64,000 nucleotides of DNA, from contig OY760934.1 of the NCBI GenBank assembly GCA_963664245.1, positions 3,100,001-3,164,000 on the forward strand. The letters are read 5' to 3'. Below the pieces are notes generated by a model. It ran no database searches. It worked only from the letters and a program-made list of their open reading frames with translations, and was not told the DNA's origin. Origin of the DNA: GCA-2711565 sp963664245 (GTDB lineage Bacteria; Bacteroidota; Bacteroidia; Bacteroidales; GCA-2711565). Below, one piece after another: positions 17,962-26,669 of this stretch. Within the stretch, counting starts at the first letter, position 1. The number at the start of each line of letters is the position of its first letter. The translations under genes and the position numbers were made by a program.

Positions 17962-19263
17962 TTAATTTTGTGCCGTGAATTTGTAATACCCAATTAACTG
18001 TTGGTAATATGTTCCGGGTTCCATGTAATACACGTAGATGGTGTAATCATTGGTTGTTTCGTAATGGCTTCCTTCAAAAGTGATAATGTCGATATTGTCC
18101 GGATCGTTTAGGTTTTTTAGGGCATACTGGTAGTTGTAATATCCTTGTTTTAAAAATATTTTTCCTTCGTAAGTAAAATTTTCTGAATTATAAGTGAGCT
18201 TGTTTGTTTCCGAGAAGTCCCAGTTGGTGAATTCGCCGATGACAAATATTTCGGAGTTTTGATATTCAAAAGGATGTTTAAGGTTGAAGTGAACCCAGCA
18301 ATAATCGCTTTCAATGCGATCATTGTCGCCGTCTGAATTACGAATGATGAATTTCCCGTTGATGTCATGTTCAAAATGGTAAATGTCATTGGCTTTGGAT
18401 TGTTCTTCTCTTAAAAAAACATGGTAAACATTATCCCAAAATTCGATGGCTTGTACATACTCACTGCGGTAACGAAAACTTTTGATATCAAAGTATCTGA
18501 ATTCATTTCCTCCTTCAAAAATACTTTGTTGGTTGAAATAGTAATCCAGTTCCTGCCCCAGTATCCGTACGGGCTTTAAGTCGGTAATTTTATTGTCTTC
18601 ACGCCCGTTTTGTTTTACGATAACCGAAAGGTCCCTTCCCGGGTTGGGGATATAGAAATTGTTGGTAAAAATGGAAAAGCCAATTTCCTGTTGACTGTTA
18701 CGTTGCGAATAATCTGCGGTAGGGCGGACTTTAGCCTCAATGTTTATCTGTGGTTCCAACACCTTAAACCGTTTGGTAAAGACCATGTTTTCTTCGTTGT
18801 CTTCGTACACTTTTAAGATGTAGTTTCCTGATAATATCGGTGCTAAATATTCGTTCGGGAATTCCAATCTGTAATGAATATATGGAACCATTGTGTTTAA
18901 TGAAAATTCATAATTATTGATGTAATCTTCTTGAAAACCTAAAATATATTGATTCGTTAGCAGGTCACTCGCTTCCCACCGGGCATTACAATGTTGGATC
19001 GTATATTTAAAATTCTTAACTTTGATGTCGTTTAAATCATCAAAAGAAAGCAGTAGTTTTTCGTTTGAATTTAACTGAATGATAGGTTCTGACATTTCAA
19101 AACCAGCCTTGTGTAGAAGAACTGTTTTTATATTAACGTCAAAAATCTCATTTCCAAGTGCTTTTTGGGCACAAAGTTGTTGAGGTGAAAAGAAAACAGC
19201 AAATAATATGATATATATCAACTTAAAAGTAGATATATTCAGAACTTTTAAACAGAGCAACAT
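17962..19263 (-). CDS. Type IX secretion system plug protein (DUF5103)
   Basis: A 433-residue protein with a cleavable signal (IYIILFAVFFSPQQLCAQ). The body matches the DUF5103 family: LLHKAGFEMSEPIIQLNSNE near the N-terminus, KNFKYTIQHCNARW, EFPNEYLAPILSGNYILKVY, RPTADYSQRNSQQEIGF and a C-terminal immunoglobulin-like part (EIFVIGEFTNWDFSETNKL). In the Flavobacterium T9SS this protein plugs the periplasmic side of the SprA outer-membrane translocon. Its presence fits the T9SS sorting domain on the amylase at 35909. It is divergent from nqrA across 127 bp. Confidence 0.88.
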   Translation of the reverse strand: MLLCLKVLNISTFKLIYIILFAVFFSPQQLCAQKALGNEIFDVNIKTVLLHKAGFEMSEPIIQLNSNEKLLLSFDDLNDIKVKNFKYTIQHCNARWEASDLLTNQYILGFQEDYINNYEFSLNTMVPYIHYRLEFPNEYLAPILSGNYILKVYEDNEENMVFTKRFKVLEPQINIEAKVRPTADYSQRNSQQEIGFSIFTNNFYIPNPGRDLSVIVKQNGREDNKITDLKPVRILGQELDYYFNQQSIFEGGNEFRYFDIKSFRYRSEYVQAIEFWDNVYHVFLREEQSKANDIYHFEHDINGKFIIRNSDGDNDRIESDYCWVHFNLKHPFEYQNSEIFVIGEFTNWDFSETNKLTYNSENFTYEGKIFLKQGYYNYQYALKNLNDPDNIDIITFEGSHYETTNDYTIYVYYMEPGTYYQQLIGYYKFTAQN

Positions 19264-19390
19264 ATTTAATTATATCTATATTTGTCGAATTATTACAATT
19301 TTTATATAAGATAAAACACAAATATAAGAAATACCATTTGGATAGGGGTATTTGTGTTTATCAAAACGCATTTACATTAATTAAGTATAA
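19264..19390. promoter_or_regulatory. Divergent promoter region, T9SS plug gene and nqrA
   Basis: Two TAnnTTTG-type elements face apart: TATATTTG on the plus strand (19277-19284) for nqrA and TATATTTG on the minus strand (19319-19326) for the plug gene. Neither has a well-spaced TTTG upstream, so the assignment rests on the minus-7 boxes and position only. Confidence 0.4.
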
Positions 19391-20731
19391 ATGACAGTAA
19401 AAATTAAAAAAGGCCTTGACATTAAATTGATTGGCGAGGCTGAAAAAACAATCACCGAACTGCACTCTAAAACGTATGCAATTAAACCTACCGATTTTAT
19501 TGGTGTTTTCCCTAAGCTTTTAGTGAAAGAAGGCGATGAGGTTAAAGCTGGTTCGTCCTTGTATTTTGATAAATACCGGGAAAATATCCGTTTTGCATCG
19601 CCGGTAAGCGGTAAAGTTGCAGAAATTAAAAGAGGCCCGAAACGGGTTTTGCAAGAAATCATTCTCGAAGCTGATGAAAAAATCGTTTACGAGGATTTTG
19701 GTGCTGCAAACCCAAGCGATCTTCAACGAGAAGAAATTATTGAAAAACTGCTGAAAAGCGGAACATGGCCTTTTATTCGCCAGCGTCCGTATTCAGTGAT
19801 TGCCAATCCTGAGGATGACCCCAAAGCCATTCATATTTCGGCTTTCGATACTCATCCCTTGGCTCCGGATAATGACTTTATTGTCCATGGTCATGGCGAA
19901 GAATTCCAGGTCGGGTTGGATGTGTTGGCTAAATTAACCTCCGGGAAATTACATTTGAACGTTTGCACAAGCACTTCTTCAAAAGTGTTCACCAATTCGA
20001 AAAATGTTCAAGTTAATGAGTTTTCCGGTCCGCACCCAGCGGGGAATGTCGGAACACAAATCCATGCCATTGACCCAATCAATAAAGGCGATATTGTTTG
20101 GTATCTATATCCGCAGGATGTTTTGGCCATCGGGCGATTATTTAAAGAAGGTAAATTTAATGCTGAACGCGTAATTGCTCTTTGCGGTTCGGAAGTTAAA
20201 AATCCAAGATACTATAAAACCCTGCTTGGGGTTTCGGTTGAACCCATGTTGGCGGATAATGTAAAAGAAGGTAACCGGCGGGTGATCAGCGGCAATGTGT
20301 TGACCGGAGAAAAAATTGAACATACCGGGTTTGTCGGATTTTACCATACCCATGTTACCGTTATCCCCGAAGGAAATGTTCACGAATTTTTTGGATGGCT
20401 CTTCCCTTCACTGAAAAAACACAGCTTTTACCGTACCGCTTTTTCATGGTTGATGCCAAATAAAAAATACCGCTTAAATACAAATATCAACGGTGGTGGA
20501 AGGGCCTTGGTTATTACCGGGCAGTACGAGAAAGTATTTCCGTTTGATATTTATCCGATGCAATTGATAAAATCATGCATCATCGAAGATATAGATGGTA
20601 TGGAAAATCTTGGGATTTACGAAGTGGAAGAAGAAGACTTCGCGCTTTGCGAATACATCTGTCCTTCAAAAACCGAGATTCAAACTATCATCCGTGGCGG
20701 ATTGGATTTGATGAGAAAAGAAATGAGCTAA
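19391..20731 (+). CDS. nqrA: Na+-translocating NADH:quinone reductase subunit A
   Basis: A 446-residue peripheral subunit on the cytoplasmic side of the complex, involved in quinone binding. It opens with the family phrase VKIKKGLDIKLIGEAEKTI and contains DFIGVFPKLLVKEGDEVKAG, FASPVSGKVAEIKRGPKRVL and DTHPLAPDNDFIVHGHGEEF. It ends in a Cys-containing stretch (DFALCEYICPSKTEIQ). Length matches the family. First gene of a six-gene operon in the standard order A to F; nqrB begins 24 bp later. Confidence 0.97.
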   Translation: MTVKIKKGLDIKLIGEAEKTITELHSKTYAIKPTDFIGVFPKLLVKEGDEVKAGSSLYFDKYRENIRFASPVSGKVAEIKRGPKRVLQEIILEADEKIVYEDFGAANPSDLQREEIIEKLLKSGTWPFIRQRPYSVIANPEDDPKAIHISAFDTHPLAPDNDFIVHGHGEEFQVGLDVLAKLTSGKLHLNVCTSTSSKVFTNSKNVQVNEFSGPHPAGNVGTQIHAIDPINKGDIVWYLYPQDVLAIGRLFKEGKFNAERVIALCGSEVKNPRYYKTLLGVSVEPMLADNVKEGNRRVISGNVLTGEKIEHTGFVGFYHTHVTVIPEGNVHEFFGWLFPSLKKHSFYRTAFSWLMPNKKYRLNTNINGGGRALVITGQYEKVFPFDIYPMQLIKSCIIEDIDGMENLGIYEVEEEDFALCEYICPSKTEIQTIIRGGLDLMRKEMS

Positions 20732-20755
20732 AAATTAAAATCAATCGATAGATTA

Positions 20756-21892
20756 ATGAAAGCGATTAGAAAAATATTAGACAACATTAAACCGCATGTT
20801 CAAAAAGGCGGTAAATTTCATGCTTTCCATTCGGCTTTTGATGCGATGGAAACCCTTTTCTTTGTGCCCGACACGGTATCTAAAAAAGGGGCTCACATCC
20901 GCGATGGGGTAGACATGAAAAGAACAATGATTTGGGTGGTGTTGGCCTTAATTCCTATTTTGTTATTTGGAATGTGGAATGTAGGTCGTTTGCATTTCCT
21001 TTCGCATGGAGAAACTGTCGAATTTTGGCAAATGTTCGGCTATGGTTTTTGGAAAGTGCTCCCGATTATTATTGTAACCTATGTGGTTGGGCTTGGCATT
21101 GAAATCGTTTTTGCCCAGACCCGTGGTCACGAGGTAAACGAAGGTTTCTTTGTTTCGGGAATGCTGATTCCGCTAATTCTACCTCCGGATATTCCGTTGT
21201 GGATGGTTGCAGTAGCTGTTGCATTTGCTGTAATTATTGGTAAGGAAGTTTTTGGTGGAACCGGGATGAATATTTTGAACCCTGCTTTAACGGCCCGTGC
21301 ATTTTTGTTTTTTGCTTATCCGGGCAGTATGTCGGGCGATAAGGTGTGGATTTCGGATAAAGCCGATGCTTTTACCGGGGCAACCCCGCTTGGTGATGCT
21401 TTGGTGGGAAATATCGGAAATCTCCCGAGTCCCGCAGAAATGTTTTGGGGAATGATTCCTGGCTCAATTGGTGAAACTTCCACGTTCTTAATTATCATTG
21501 GTGCTTTAATCCTGTTGTTTGTGGGAGTAGCCAGCTTGCGCATTATGTTCTCAACTGTGCTTGGAGCCCTGGTAATGGGATTCCTGTTTAACCTTTGGGG
21601 GGCAAATGATTATATGATCATTCCTCCGTATTATCATTTAATTATGGGTGGGTTTGCTTTTGGTGCAGTATTTATGGCTACCGATCCGGTTACGGCTTCG
21701 CAAACAAATAAAGGAAAATGGATTTACGGGTTTCTTATCGGTTTTATTGCCGTGTTGATCCGTGTGTTTAACCCGGCTTATCCCGAAGGAATGATGCTGG
21801 CTATCTTATTGATGAACGTATTTGCACCGCTTATCGACCATTACGTTGTTGACGCGAATATTAAAAAAAGACTTAAACGGGCGAAAGCTTAA
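20756..21892 (+). CDS. nqrB: Na+-translocating NADH:quinone reductase subunit B
   Basis: A 378-residue membrane subunit with about ten hydrophobic segments, homologous to RnfD. It carries covalent FMN: the flavinylation motif DAFTGAT ends at Thr210, which ApbE would modify. Other family marks are GHEVNEGFFVSGMLIPLILP and GGTGMNILNPALTARAFLFF ahead of the motif and FMATDPVTASQTNKGKWIYG after it. Riboflavin is also bound by this subunit in studied enzymes. nqrC follows after 21 bp. Confidence 0.97.
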   Translation: MKAIRKILDNIKPHVQKGGKFHAFHSAFDAMETLFFVPDTVSKKGAHIRDGVDMKRTMIWVVLALIPILLFGMWNVGRLHFLSHGETVEFWQMFGYGFWKVLPIIIVTYVVGLGIEIVFAQTRGHEVNEGFFVSGMLIPLILPPDIPLWMVAVAVAFAVIIGKEVFGGTGMNILNPALTARAFLFFAYPGSMSGDKVWISDKADAFTGATPLGDALVGNIGNLPSPAEMFWGMIPGSIGETSTFLIIIGALILLFVGVASLRIMFSTVLGALVMGFLFNLWGANDYMIIPPYYHLIMGGFAFGAVFMATDPVTASQTNKGKWIYGFLIGFIAVLIRVFNPAYPEGMMLAILLMNVFAPLIDHYVVDANIKKRLKRAKA

Positions 21893-21913
21893 ACCTAATA
21901 AAACAAGAAAATT

Positions 21914-22651
21914 ATGTACAGTAATTTTTATATTTTCCGATACGCAGCCATCATGGTAATTATTGTTGCTGCTGTATTAGCATTTGCTGCTGAATTTTTG
22001 AAACCTTATCAGGAGCGAAATGAAGCTATCGACAAGATGAAAGGGATTTTGGCTTCAGCAAATATTGAAGCCACTTCTGGTAATGCGATTGATCTATACA
22101 AGAAAAATATTACCAAAGAGCTTTTGATTAACAAAGCTGGTGAAATTGTTGGTGAATACACCAGCGATGATGTTGAACCTGGCAAAAGCCCGGTGTTTAA
22201 ACTGAACCTAAAAAAAGAATTGTATAAAAAAGCCAAAGGCGAAGATTTTAACATGCCTTTATATCTGTCTGAAGTAAACGGGGTAAAAACCTATATTATC
22301 CCGCTTTGGGGTAAAGGGCTTTGGGGTCCGATCTGGGGGAATATCGCCCTTAAAGATAATTTCAGTACAGTGGTTGGGGTAACCTTTGGACACAAAGGAG
22401 AAACTCCTGGCTTAGGCGCTGAGATCGATACCAAAAACTTCCAGGCTCAATTTAAAGGCAAGGAGTTGTTTGAAAACGGTAAATTCCAATCGATTGCTGT
22501 TGTAAAGGGAGGCGCAGTTACACTTCCTGCCAACATGCAAATTCACGGTGTGGATGCGATTTCCGGGGGAACCATTACCAGTAACGGGGTAACCGAAATG
22601 CTTGCCAATTGTTTAGAAAATTATGTTCCATTTATTCAAAAAAGCAAATAA
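21914..22651 (+). CDS. nqrC: Na+-translocating NADH:quinone reductase subunit C
   Basis: A 245-residue subunit with one N-terminal membrane anchor (YAAIMVIIVAAVLAFAAEF) and a periplasmic FMN domain. LWGKGLWGPIWGNIALKD and TFGHKGETPGLGAEI are standard NqrC/RnfG blocks. The FMN attachment site is DAISGGT, ending at Thr220; the usual SGAT is here SGGT, with Gly in place of the Ala before the modified Thr. The rest of the motif is intact, so flavinylation is still expected. nqrD follows after only 3 bp. Confidence 0.96.
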   Translation: MYSNFYIFRYAAIMVIIVAAVLAFAAEFLKPYQERNEAIDKMKGILASANIEATSGNAIDLYKKNITKELLINKAGEIVGEYTSDDVEPGKSPVFKLNLKKELYKKAKGEDFNMPLYLSEVNGVKTYIIPLWGKGLWGPIWGNIALKDNFSTVVGVTFGHKGETPGLGAEIDTKNFQAQFKGKELFENGKFQSIAVVKGGAVTLPANMQIHGVDAISGGTITSNGVTEMLANCLENYVPFIQKSK

Positions 22652-22654
22652 GCG

Positions 22655-23314
22655 ATGAGTGAAGTAAAAAAAGAAAAGGAACCTTTGTTTTCGGCTAAAA
22701 ACCGTAAACTTTTAATAAATCCATTACATAAAGATAACCCAATTACTGTTCAGGTTTTAGGTATTTGTTCTGCCCTTGCGGTAACGGCAAAAATGAAGCC
22801 TGCTTTTGTAATGACAATATCTGTAATGGCCGTATTGGCGATAGCCAATGTGTTGATTTCAATCATGCGTAACGGAATTCCTCCACGCATCCGCATTATC
22901 GTTCAGTTAACGGTTATAGCAACCCTTGTAATTTTAGTTGACCAGGTGTTGAAAGCTTTCGTTTTTGACGTGAGCAAACAACTTTCGGTGTTTGTTGGTT
23001 TGATTATTACCAATTGTATCCTCATGGGGCGTTTGGAAGCTTTTGCGATGGGAAATAAACCCTGGCCGGCTTTCTTGGATGGCCTCGGAAATGCCTTTGG
23101 TTATGGCTGGATTTTGATCGTTGTAGCTTTTTTTCGCGAATTTTTTGGTTCAGGAACTATCTGGGACATTCCGGTAATGGAATACCTCGGTGTTTATGAT
23201 TTCGCTTATAAAAACAACGGCTTCATGATTCTGCCTCCGATGGCTTTAATTCTGGTAGGAATTATCATCTGGATTCAGCGTTCGAGAGATAAAGAATTGA
23301 TTGAAGAAAAATAA
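22655..23314 (+). CDS. nqrD: Na+-translocating NADH:quinone reductase subunit D
   Basis: A 219-residue integral membrane protein with six hydrophobic segments, homologous to RnfE. Typical blocks are NPITVQVLGICSALAVTAKM, PRIRIIVQLTVIATLVILVD, VFVGLIITNCILMGRLEAFA and GNAFGYGWILIVVAFFREFF. NqrD and NqrE each supply cysteines to an iron centre buried in the membrane; candidates here are Cys in LGICSAL and TNCILMG. The 73 bp before nqrE contain a short inverted repeat not found elsewhere in the operon. Confidence 0.96.
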   Translation: MSEVKKEKEPLFSAKNRKLLINPLHKDNPITVQVLGICSALAVTAKMKPAFVMTISVMAVLAIANVLISIMRNGIPPRIRIIVQLTVIATLVILVDQVLKAFVFDVSKQLSVFVGLIITNCILMGRLEAFAMGNKPWPAFLDGLGNAFGYGWILIVVAFFREFFGSGTIWDIPVMEYLGVYDFAYKNNGFMILPPMALILVGIIIWIQRSRDKELIEEK

Positions 23315-23325
23315 GGCTGGATTCC

Positions 23326-23349
23326 GGATTCTGGATGTCGGAATTGAAA
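23326..23349. repeat. Small inverted repeat inside the nqr operon
   Basis: The nqrD-nqrE gap holds attccg and cggaat arms around a partial direct repeat of the word gattctggat/ggattccgga. It is the only gap in this operon longer than 26 bp and looks like an inserted intergenic repeat. It lacks a T-run, so it is unlikely to stop transcription. Confidence 0.35.
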
Positions 23350-23387
23350 TAATCAATAAAAAATAGAAAATAATAATTAACAATATT

Positions 23388-24005
23388 ATGCAAGAATTTT
23401 TTAACATATTCGTAAAATCCATCTTCGTTGATAATATGGTGTTTGCCTACTTCTTGGGCATGTGTTCTTACCTGGCTGTTTCCAAAACAGTAAAAACATC
23501 AATGGGATTGGGCATCGCTGTAATTTTTGTACTTGGAATTACTGTGCCGGTTGATTATTTAATTAACCAGTATTTATTATCTGAGGGAGCATTAAGCTGG
23601 CTTGGACCGCAATTTGCCGATGTTAACCTTAGCTTTTTGAGTTTTATCATGTTTATAGCCGTTATTGCTTCCATGGTTCAGTTGGTAGAAATGATCGTTG
23701 AGAAATTTTCTCCGGCATTATATACTTCACTGGGAATCTTCCTTCCGTTGATTGCTGTTAACTGTGCTATTTTAGGAGGCTCATTATTTATGCAGGAACG
23801 CGAATACGAATCCATTTGGCAGGCCACCTCTTTTGGTTTGGGATCGGGAGTAGGGTGGTTGTTGGCCATTGTTGGCATAGCTGCTATCCGTGAAAAAATC
23901 CGTTACTCAAACGTTCCGGAACCATTACGCGGGTTGGGAATTACGTTTATCATAACCGGGCTTATGGGTATTGCTTTTATGAGTTTCCTTGGTATCAAAT
24001 TGTAA
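23388..24005 (+). CDS. nqrE: Na+-translocating NADH:quinone reductase subunit E
   Basis: A 205-residue integral membrane protein with six hydrophobic segments, homologous to RnfA and to NqrD. It contains FVDNMVFAYFLGMCSYLAVS near the N-terminus and LGIFLPLIAVNCAILGGSLF in the second half; the cysteines in GMCSYL and VNCAIL match the iron-ligand positions known for this subunit. Membrane topology is expected to be inverted relative to NqrD. nqrF starts 25 bp later. Confidence 0.97.
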   Translation: MQEFFNIFVKSIFVDNMVFAYFLGMCSYLAVSKTVKTSMGLGIAVIFVLGITVPVDYLINQYLLSEGALSWLGPQFADVNLSFLSFIMFIAVIASMVQLVEMIVEKFSPALYTSLGIFLPLIAVNCAILGGSLFMQEREYESIWQATSFGLGSGVGWLLAIVGIAAIREKIRYSNVPEPLRGLGITFIITGLMGIAFMSFLGIKL

Positions 24006-24030
24006 TGTTTAAAGAGAAAATAAAATAGAT

Positions 24031-25287
24031 ATGATTTTAAATGTTAGCATCGGATTGGTAATTGGGATCAGCGTTGCTGTATTCTTATTGGTAATCATGT
24101 TATTGGTGGCTGTTTTGCTTTATGCCCGCAAAAGATTGACACCGCAAGGTGAGGTGAAATTAACCATTAACGACGAAAAAGAATTTACGGTAAGTCCTGG
24201 TTCAACTTTATTAACAACCCTTTCAACCCAAAAAATCTTTTTACCATCGGCTTGCGGCGGTGGGGGAACCTGTGCCATGTGTAAATGCCAGGTATTTGAA
24301 GGCGGCGGAAGTATCCTTCCTACCGAAGTGGGCTATTTTACCCGTAAAGAAGCGCAAAATAATTGGCGTTTGGGATGCCAGGTGAAGGTAAAGGAAGATA
24401 TGAAAATTGGTATCCCGAAAGAGATTTTTGGAATCAAAAAATGGGAGTGCGAAGTGGTTTCAAACCACAATGTGGCTACATTCATCAAAGAGTTTGTGGT
24501 TAAACTTCCCGAAGGCGAAACCCTTGATTTCCGTTCCGGGGGATACATCCAGATTGATGTTCCTAAGTGCGAGGTCGATTATAAAAATATTGAGGTTGAA
24601 GAAGAATACCGCGAAGACTGGGATAAGTTTAATATGTGGAATTTGAAAATGAAAAATCCCGAACCTATTTTTCGTGCTTATTCCATGGCCAATCACCCTG
24701 CAGAAGGTAATATTGTGATGCTGAACATTCGTATTGCCACGCCACCATGGGATCGTGCTAAAAACCAGTTCATGAAAGTGAACCCGGGTATTTGCTCGTC
24801 TTATATTTTCTCCCGTAAACCGGGCGATAAAGTAACGGTTTCGGGTCCTTATGGAGAGTTCTTTATTAAATCTACCCAGCGCGAAATGATGTTTATTGGT
24901 GGTGGAGCCGGAATGGCCCCCATGCGTTCCCATATTTTTGATCAGTTCCATACCCAAAAAACCGATCGTAAAGCCACTTTTTGGTACGGTGGCCGTTCGT
25001 TGCGTGAGCTGTTTTATATCGATCAGTTCCGCGAAATTGAAAAGAATTTCCCCAACTTTAAGTTCCATATTGGTTTGTCTGAACCACTACCCGAAGATAA
25101 TTGGGATGGTTATACCGGCTTCATCCACCAAATTATCATGGATAATTACTTAAAGAACCATCCCGAGCCGGAAGAAATTGAATACTACTTGTGTGGTCCT
25201 CCGATGATGAACGAAGCTGTTTTCAAAATGCTGGATGATTATGGCGTTCCGCCGGAAATGATCGCATTTGATGACTTTGGCGGTTAA
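24031..25287 (+). CDS. nqrF: Na+-translocating NADH:quinone reductase subunit F
   Basis: A 418-residue NADH-oxidising subunit. An N-terminal membrane helix (LVIGISVAVFLLVIMLLVAV) is followed by a plant-type [2Fe-2S] domain with Cys75, Cys81, Cys84 and Cys116 (SACGGGGTCAMCKC ... RLGCQV). An FAD domain follows with RAYSMANHPAEGN, and an NADH domain with FIGGGAGMAPMRSH and YYLCGPPMMN. Length and order are normal for NqrF. Last gene of the nqr operon, with a strong terminator 10 bp after the stop codon. Confidence 0.98.
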   Translation: MILNVSIGLVIGISVAVFLLVIMLLVAVLLYARKRLTPQGEVKLTINDEKEFTVSPGSTLLTTLSTQKIFLPSACGGGGTCAMCKCQVFEGGGSILPTEVGYFTRKEAQNNWRLGCQVKVKEDMKIGIPKEIFGIKKWECEVVSNHNVATFIKEFVVKLPEGETLDFRSGGYIQIDVPKCEVDYKNIEVEEEYREDWDKFNMWNLKMKNPEPIFRAYSMANHPAEGNIVMLNIRIATPPWDRAKNQFMKVNPGICSSYIFSRKPGDKVTVSGPYGEFFIKSTQREMMFIGGGAGMAPMRSHIFDQFHTQKTDRKATFWYGGRSLRELFYIDQFREIEKNFPNFKFHIGLSEPLPEDNWDGYTGFIHQIIMDNYLKNHPEPEEIEYYLCGPPMMNEAVFKMLDDYGVPPEMIAFDDFGG

Positions 25288-25293
25288 CGAAAC

Positions 25294-25328
25294 AAAAAAC
25301 TCCCCCGTTGAAACGGGGGAGTTTTTTT
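25294..25328. terminator. Bidirectional terminator between nqrF and the LacI-type gene
   Basis: A GC-rich hairpin (actccccc...gggggagt, loop gttgaaac region) flanked by A- and T-runs of six to seven bases. The two convergent genes, nqrF and the LacI-family gene, end 10 and 21 bp away, so it can serve both. Confidence 0.93.
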
Positions 25329-25348
25329 ATACCTTTATTATAAGCTGT

Positions 25349-26362
25349 TTATCTTTTGCTCGAATCACGCACAATAAGCTTCGTTGTAAGCACTTTTGTG
25401 ATTGGGGGATACTTGTCCTCGCTTTGCATACGATTGAGCAGCAGATTGGCTGAAATTTGCCCCATTTCAAATCCGTTTTGGTCTACGGTTGACAACTCAA
25501 AATCGGCGATATGTGAAATAATGGAATTGGTAAAACCACAAACTGCTACATCTTCCGGTACTTTTTTGTTTAGTTTTTTCAATGTTTTAATAACGCCGAT
25601 TGCCGTTAAATCGTTTACGGTGAACACACCGTCAATTTCAGGGTGTTTTTTTAGTAGTTCAGGGATAAATTTAACGGCTTGCTCGTAAGTATCGCAAACT
25701 TCGATAAAATCTTCATTCACTGCTATTCCGGCTTCTTCATGAGCCTTGATGTAGCCTAATTTTCTGTTGATCCCAATTTCGAGATGTTGGGGACCTGCAA
25801 GGTGAACAATGTTTTTACAGCCGATCTCAATTAAATGTTTAACGGCCTGAAGGGCTCCGTCCAAATCATCAACCATTACTCGGTCTCCCTGGATGCCTTC
25901 GCTCGGCCTGTCAAAAAATACAATAGGAACACCAATGTTTTCAATGTTTTTGAAGTGATCATTGTTAAATGTGTTTTTTGACATGGAAATTATTAATCCG
26001 TCAATATTACTCGAAAGAAGGGCTTGTACATTTTCAACTTCCCTTTCGTAAGACTCGTTTGATTGGCAAATCATTAATTGGTAACCTGCTTTATTGACTA
26101 CTTGTTCTATCCCGCTGATTACTGTAGAAAAGAAATGATGGATAATTTCTGGGATAATAAGTCCGATAATTTTGCTTTCGTTTTGCAACAAGCTAAGAGC
26201 TACTTTGTTAGGTTTGTAGTTTAACTTTCGGGCAAGATCCTTAACGTTTTGTTTTGTGGTTGGGTTAATATTTGGATGGTCACTTAATGCATAAGAGACT
26301 GTTGATGGTGAAATCTTTAAAATTTTTGCAATATCTTTTATAGTAACCCGATGTCCTTTCAT
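25349..26362 (-). CDS. LacI-family transcriptional regulator of the maltodextrin locus
   Basis: A 337-residue DNA-binding regulator. Residues about 7-27 form the LacI helix-turn-helix (TIKDIAKILKISPSTVSYAL), followed by a hinge region (RKLNYKPNKVALSL) and a periplasmic-binding-protein-like sensor domain (KIIGLIIPEIIHHFFSTVIS ... VDDLDGALQAVKHLIEIGCK ... FTVNDLTAIGVIKTLKKLNK). I chose the ATG at 26362; a TTG two codons upstream is also in frame. It is divergent from susC, and the gap contains a perfect palindrome of the LacI operator type. This arrangement differs from the SusR-type regulator of gut Bacteroides and resembles maltose loci of environmental Bacteroidota. The effector is presumably a maltodextrin or phosphorylated product (inference). 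Confidence 0.93.
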   Translation of the reverse strand: MKGHRVTIKDIAKILKISPSTVSYALSDHPNINPTTKQNVKDLARKLNYKPNKVALSLLQNESKIIGLIIPEIIHHFFSTVISGIEQVVNKAGYQLMICQSNESYEREVENVQALLSSNIDGLIISMSKNTFNNDHFKNIENIGVPIVFFDRPSEGIQGDRVMVDDLDGALQAVKHLIEIGCKNIVHLAGPQHLEIGINRKLGYIKAHEEAGIAVNEDFIEVCDTYEQAVKFIPELLKKHPEIDGVFTVNDLTAIGVIKTLKKLNKKVPEDVAVCGFTNSIISHIADFELSTVDQNGFEMGQISANLLLNRMQSEDKYPPITKVLTTKLIVRDSSKR

Positions 26363-26532
26363 AACCAAATTTAAGCTATTTTTAATACTAATGTAACGAA
26401 AATATAACTTGTTTGTAGTAAGTCTAAATATAAATAGACTGGTTTAAGGCAATTTTCATCATTAAAAATAGCCAAAATTTGAATTTTTCCCACAAAAAAT
26501 GTAAAAAAATTTAGTTTATATTTCATTTTTTC

Positions 26533-26542
26533 CAAACGTTTG
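26533..26542. promoter_or_regulatory. Candidate LacI-family operator
   Basis: A perfect 10-bp palindrome, caaacgtttg, with the central CG step typical of LacI-family operators, lies 128 bp before susC and 170 bp before the regulator gene. A near-consensus minus-7 box (TATATTTC, 26517-26524) sits just upstream on the plus strand, so the operator would cover the start of susC transcription. No second copy was found before the MFS gene at 40480. I see nothing else clear in this 307-bp gap. Confidence 0.65.
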
Positions 26543-26669
26543 AAATAGGGTCTTGATCGTTTTTGTGGTTACAGAACCTATTGATATTCATAACATTCGG
26601 TGTGTTTTGTCTTGTTTTATTTTAGGAGATGTTTTATATTTAATGATCTTTTAACTTAATAACTAGCAT

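Noticed and set aside
24460..25068. 202-codon open frame antisense to nqrF
   Set aside because: It lies wholly inside nqrF on the other strand, has no recognisable domain and mirrors the codon bias of nqrF. Several similar long antisense frames (in citF at 6206-6784, acnB at 13038-13550 and the amylase at 36935-37456) were rejected for the same reason.
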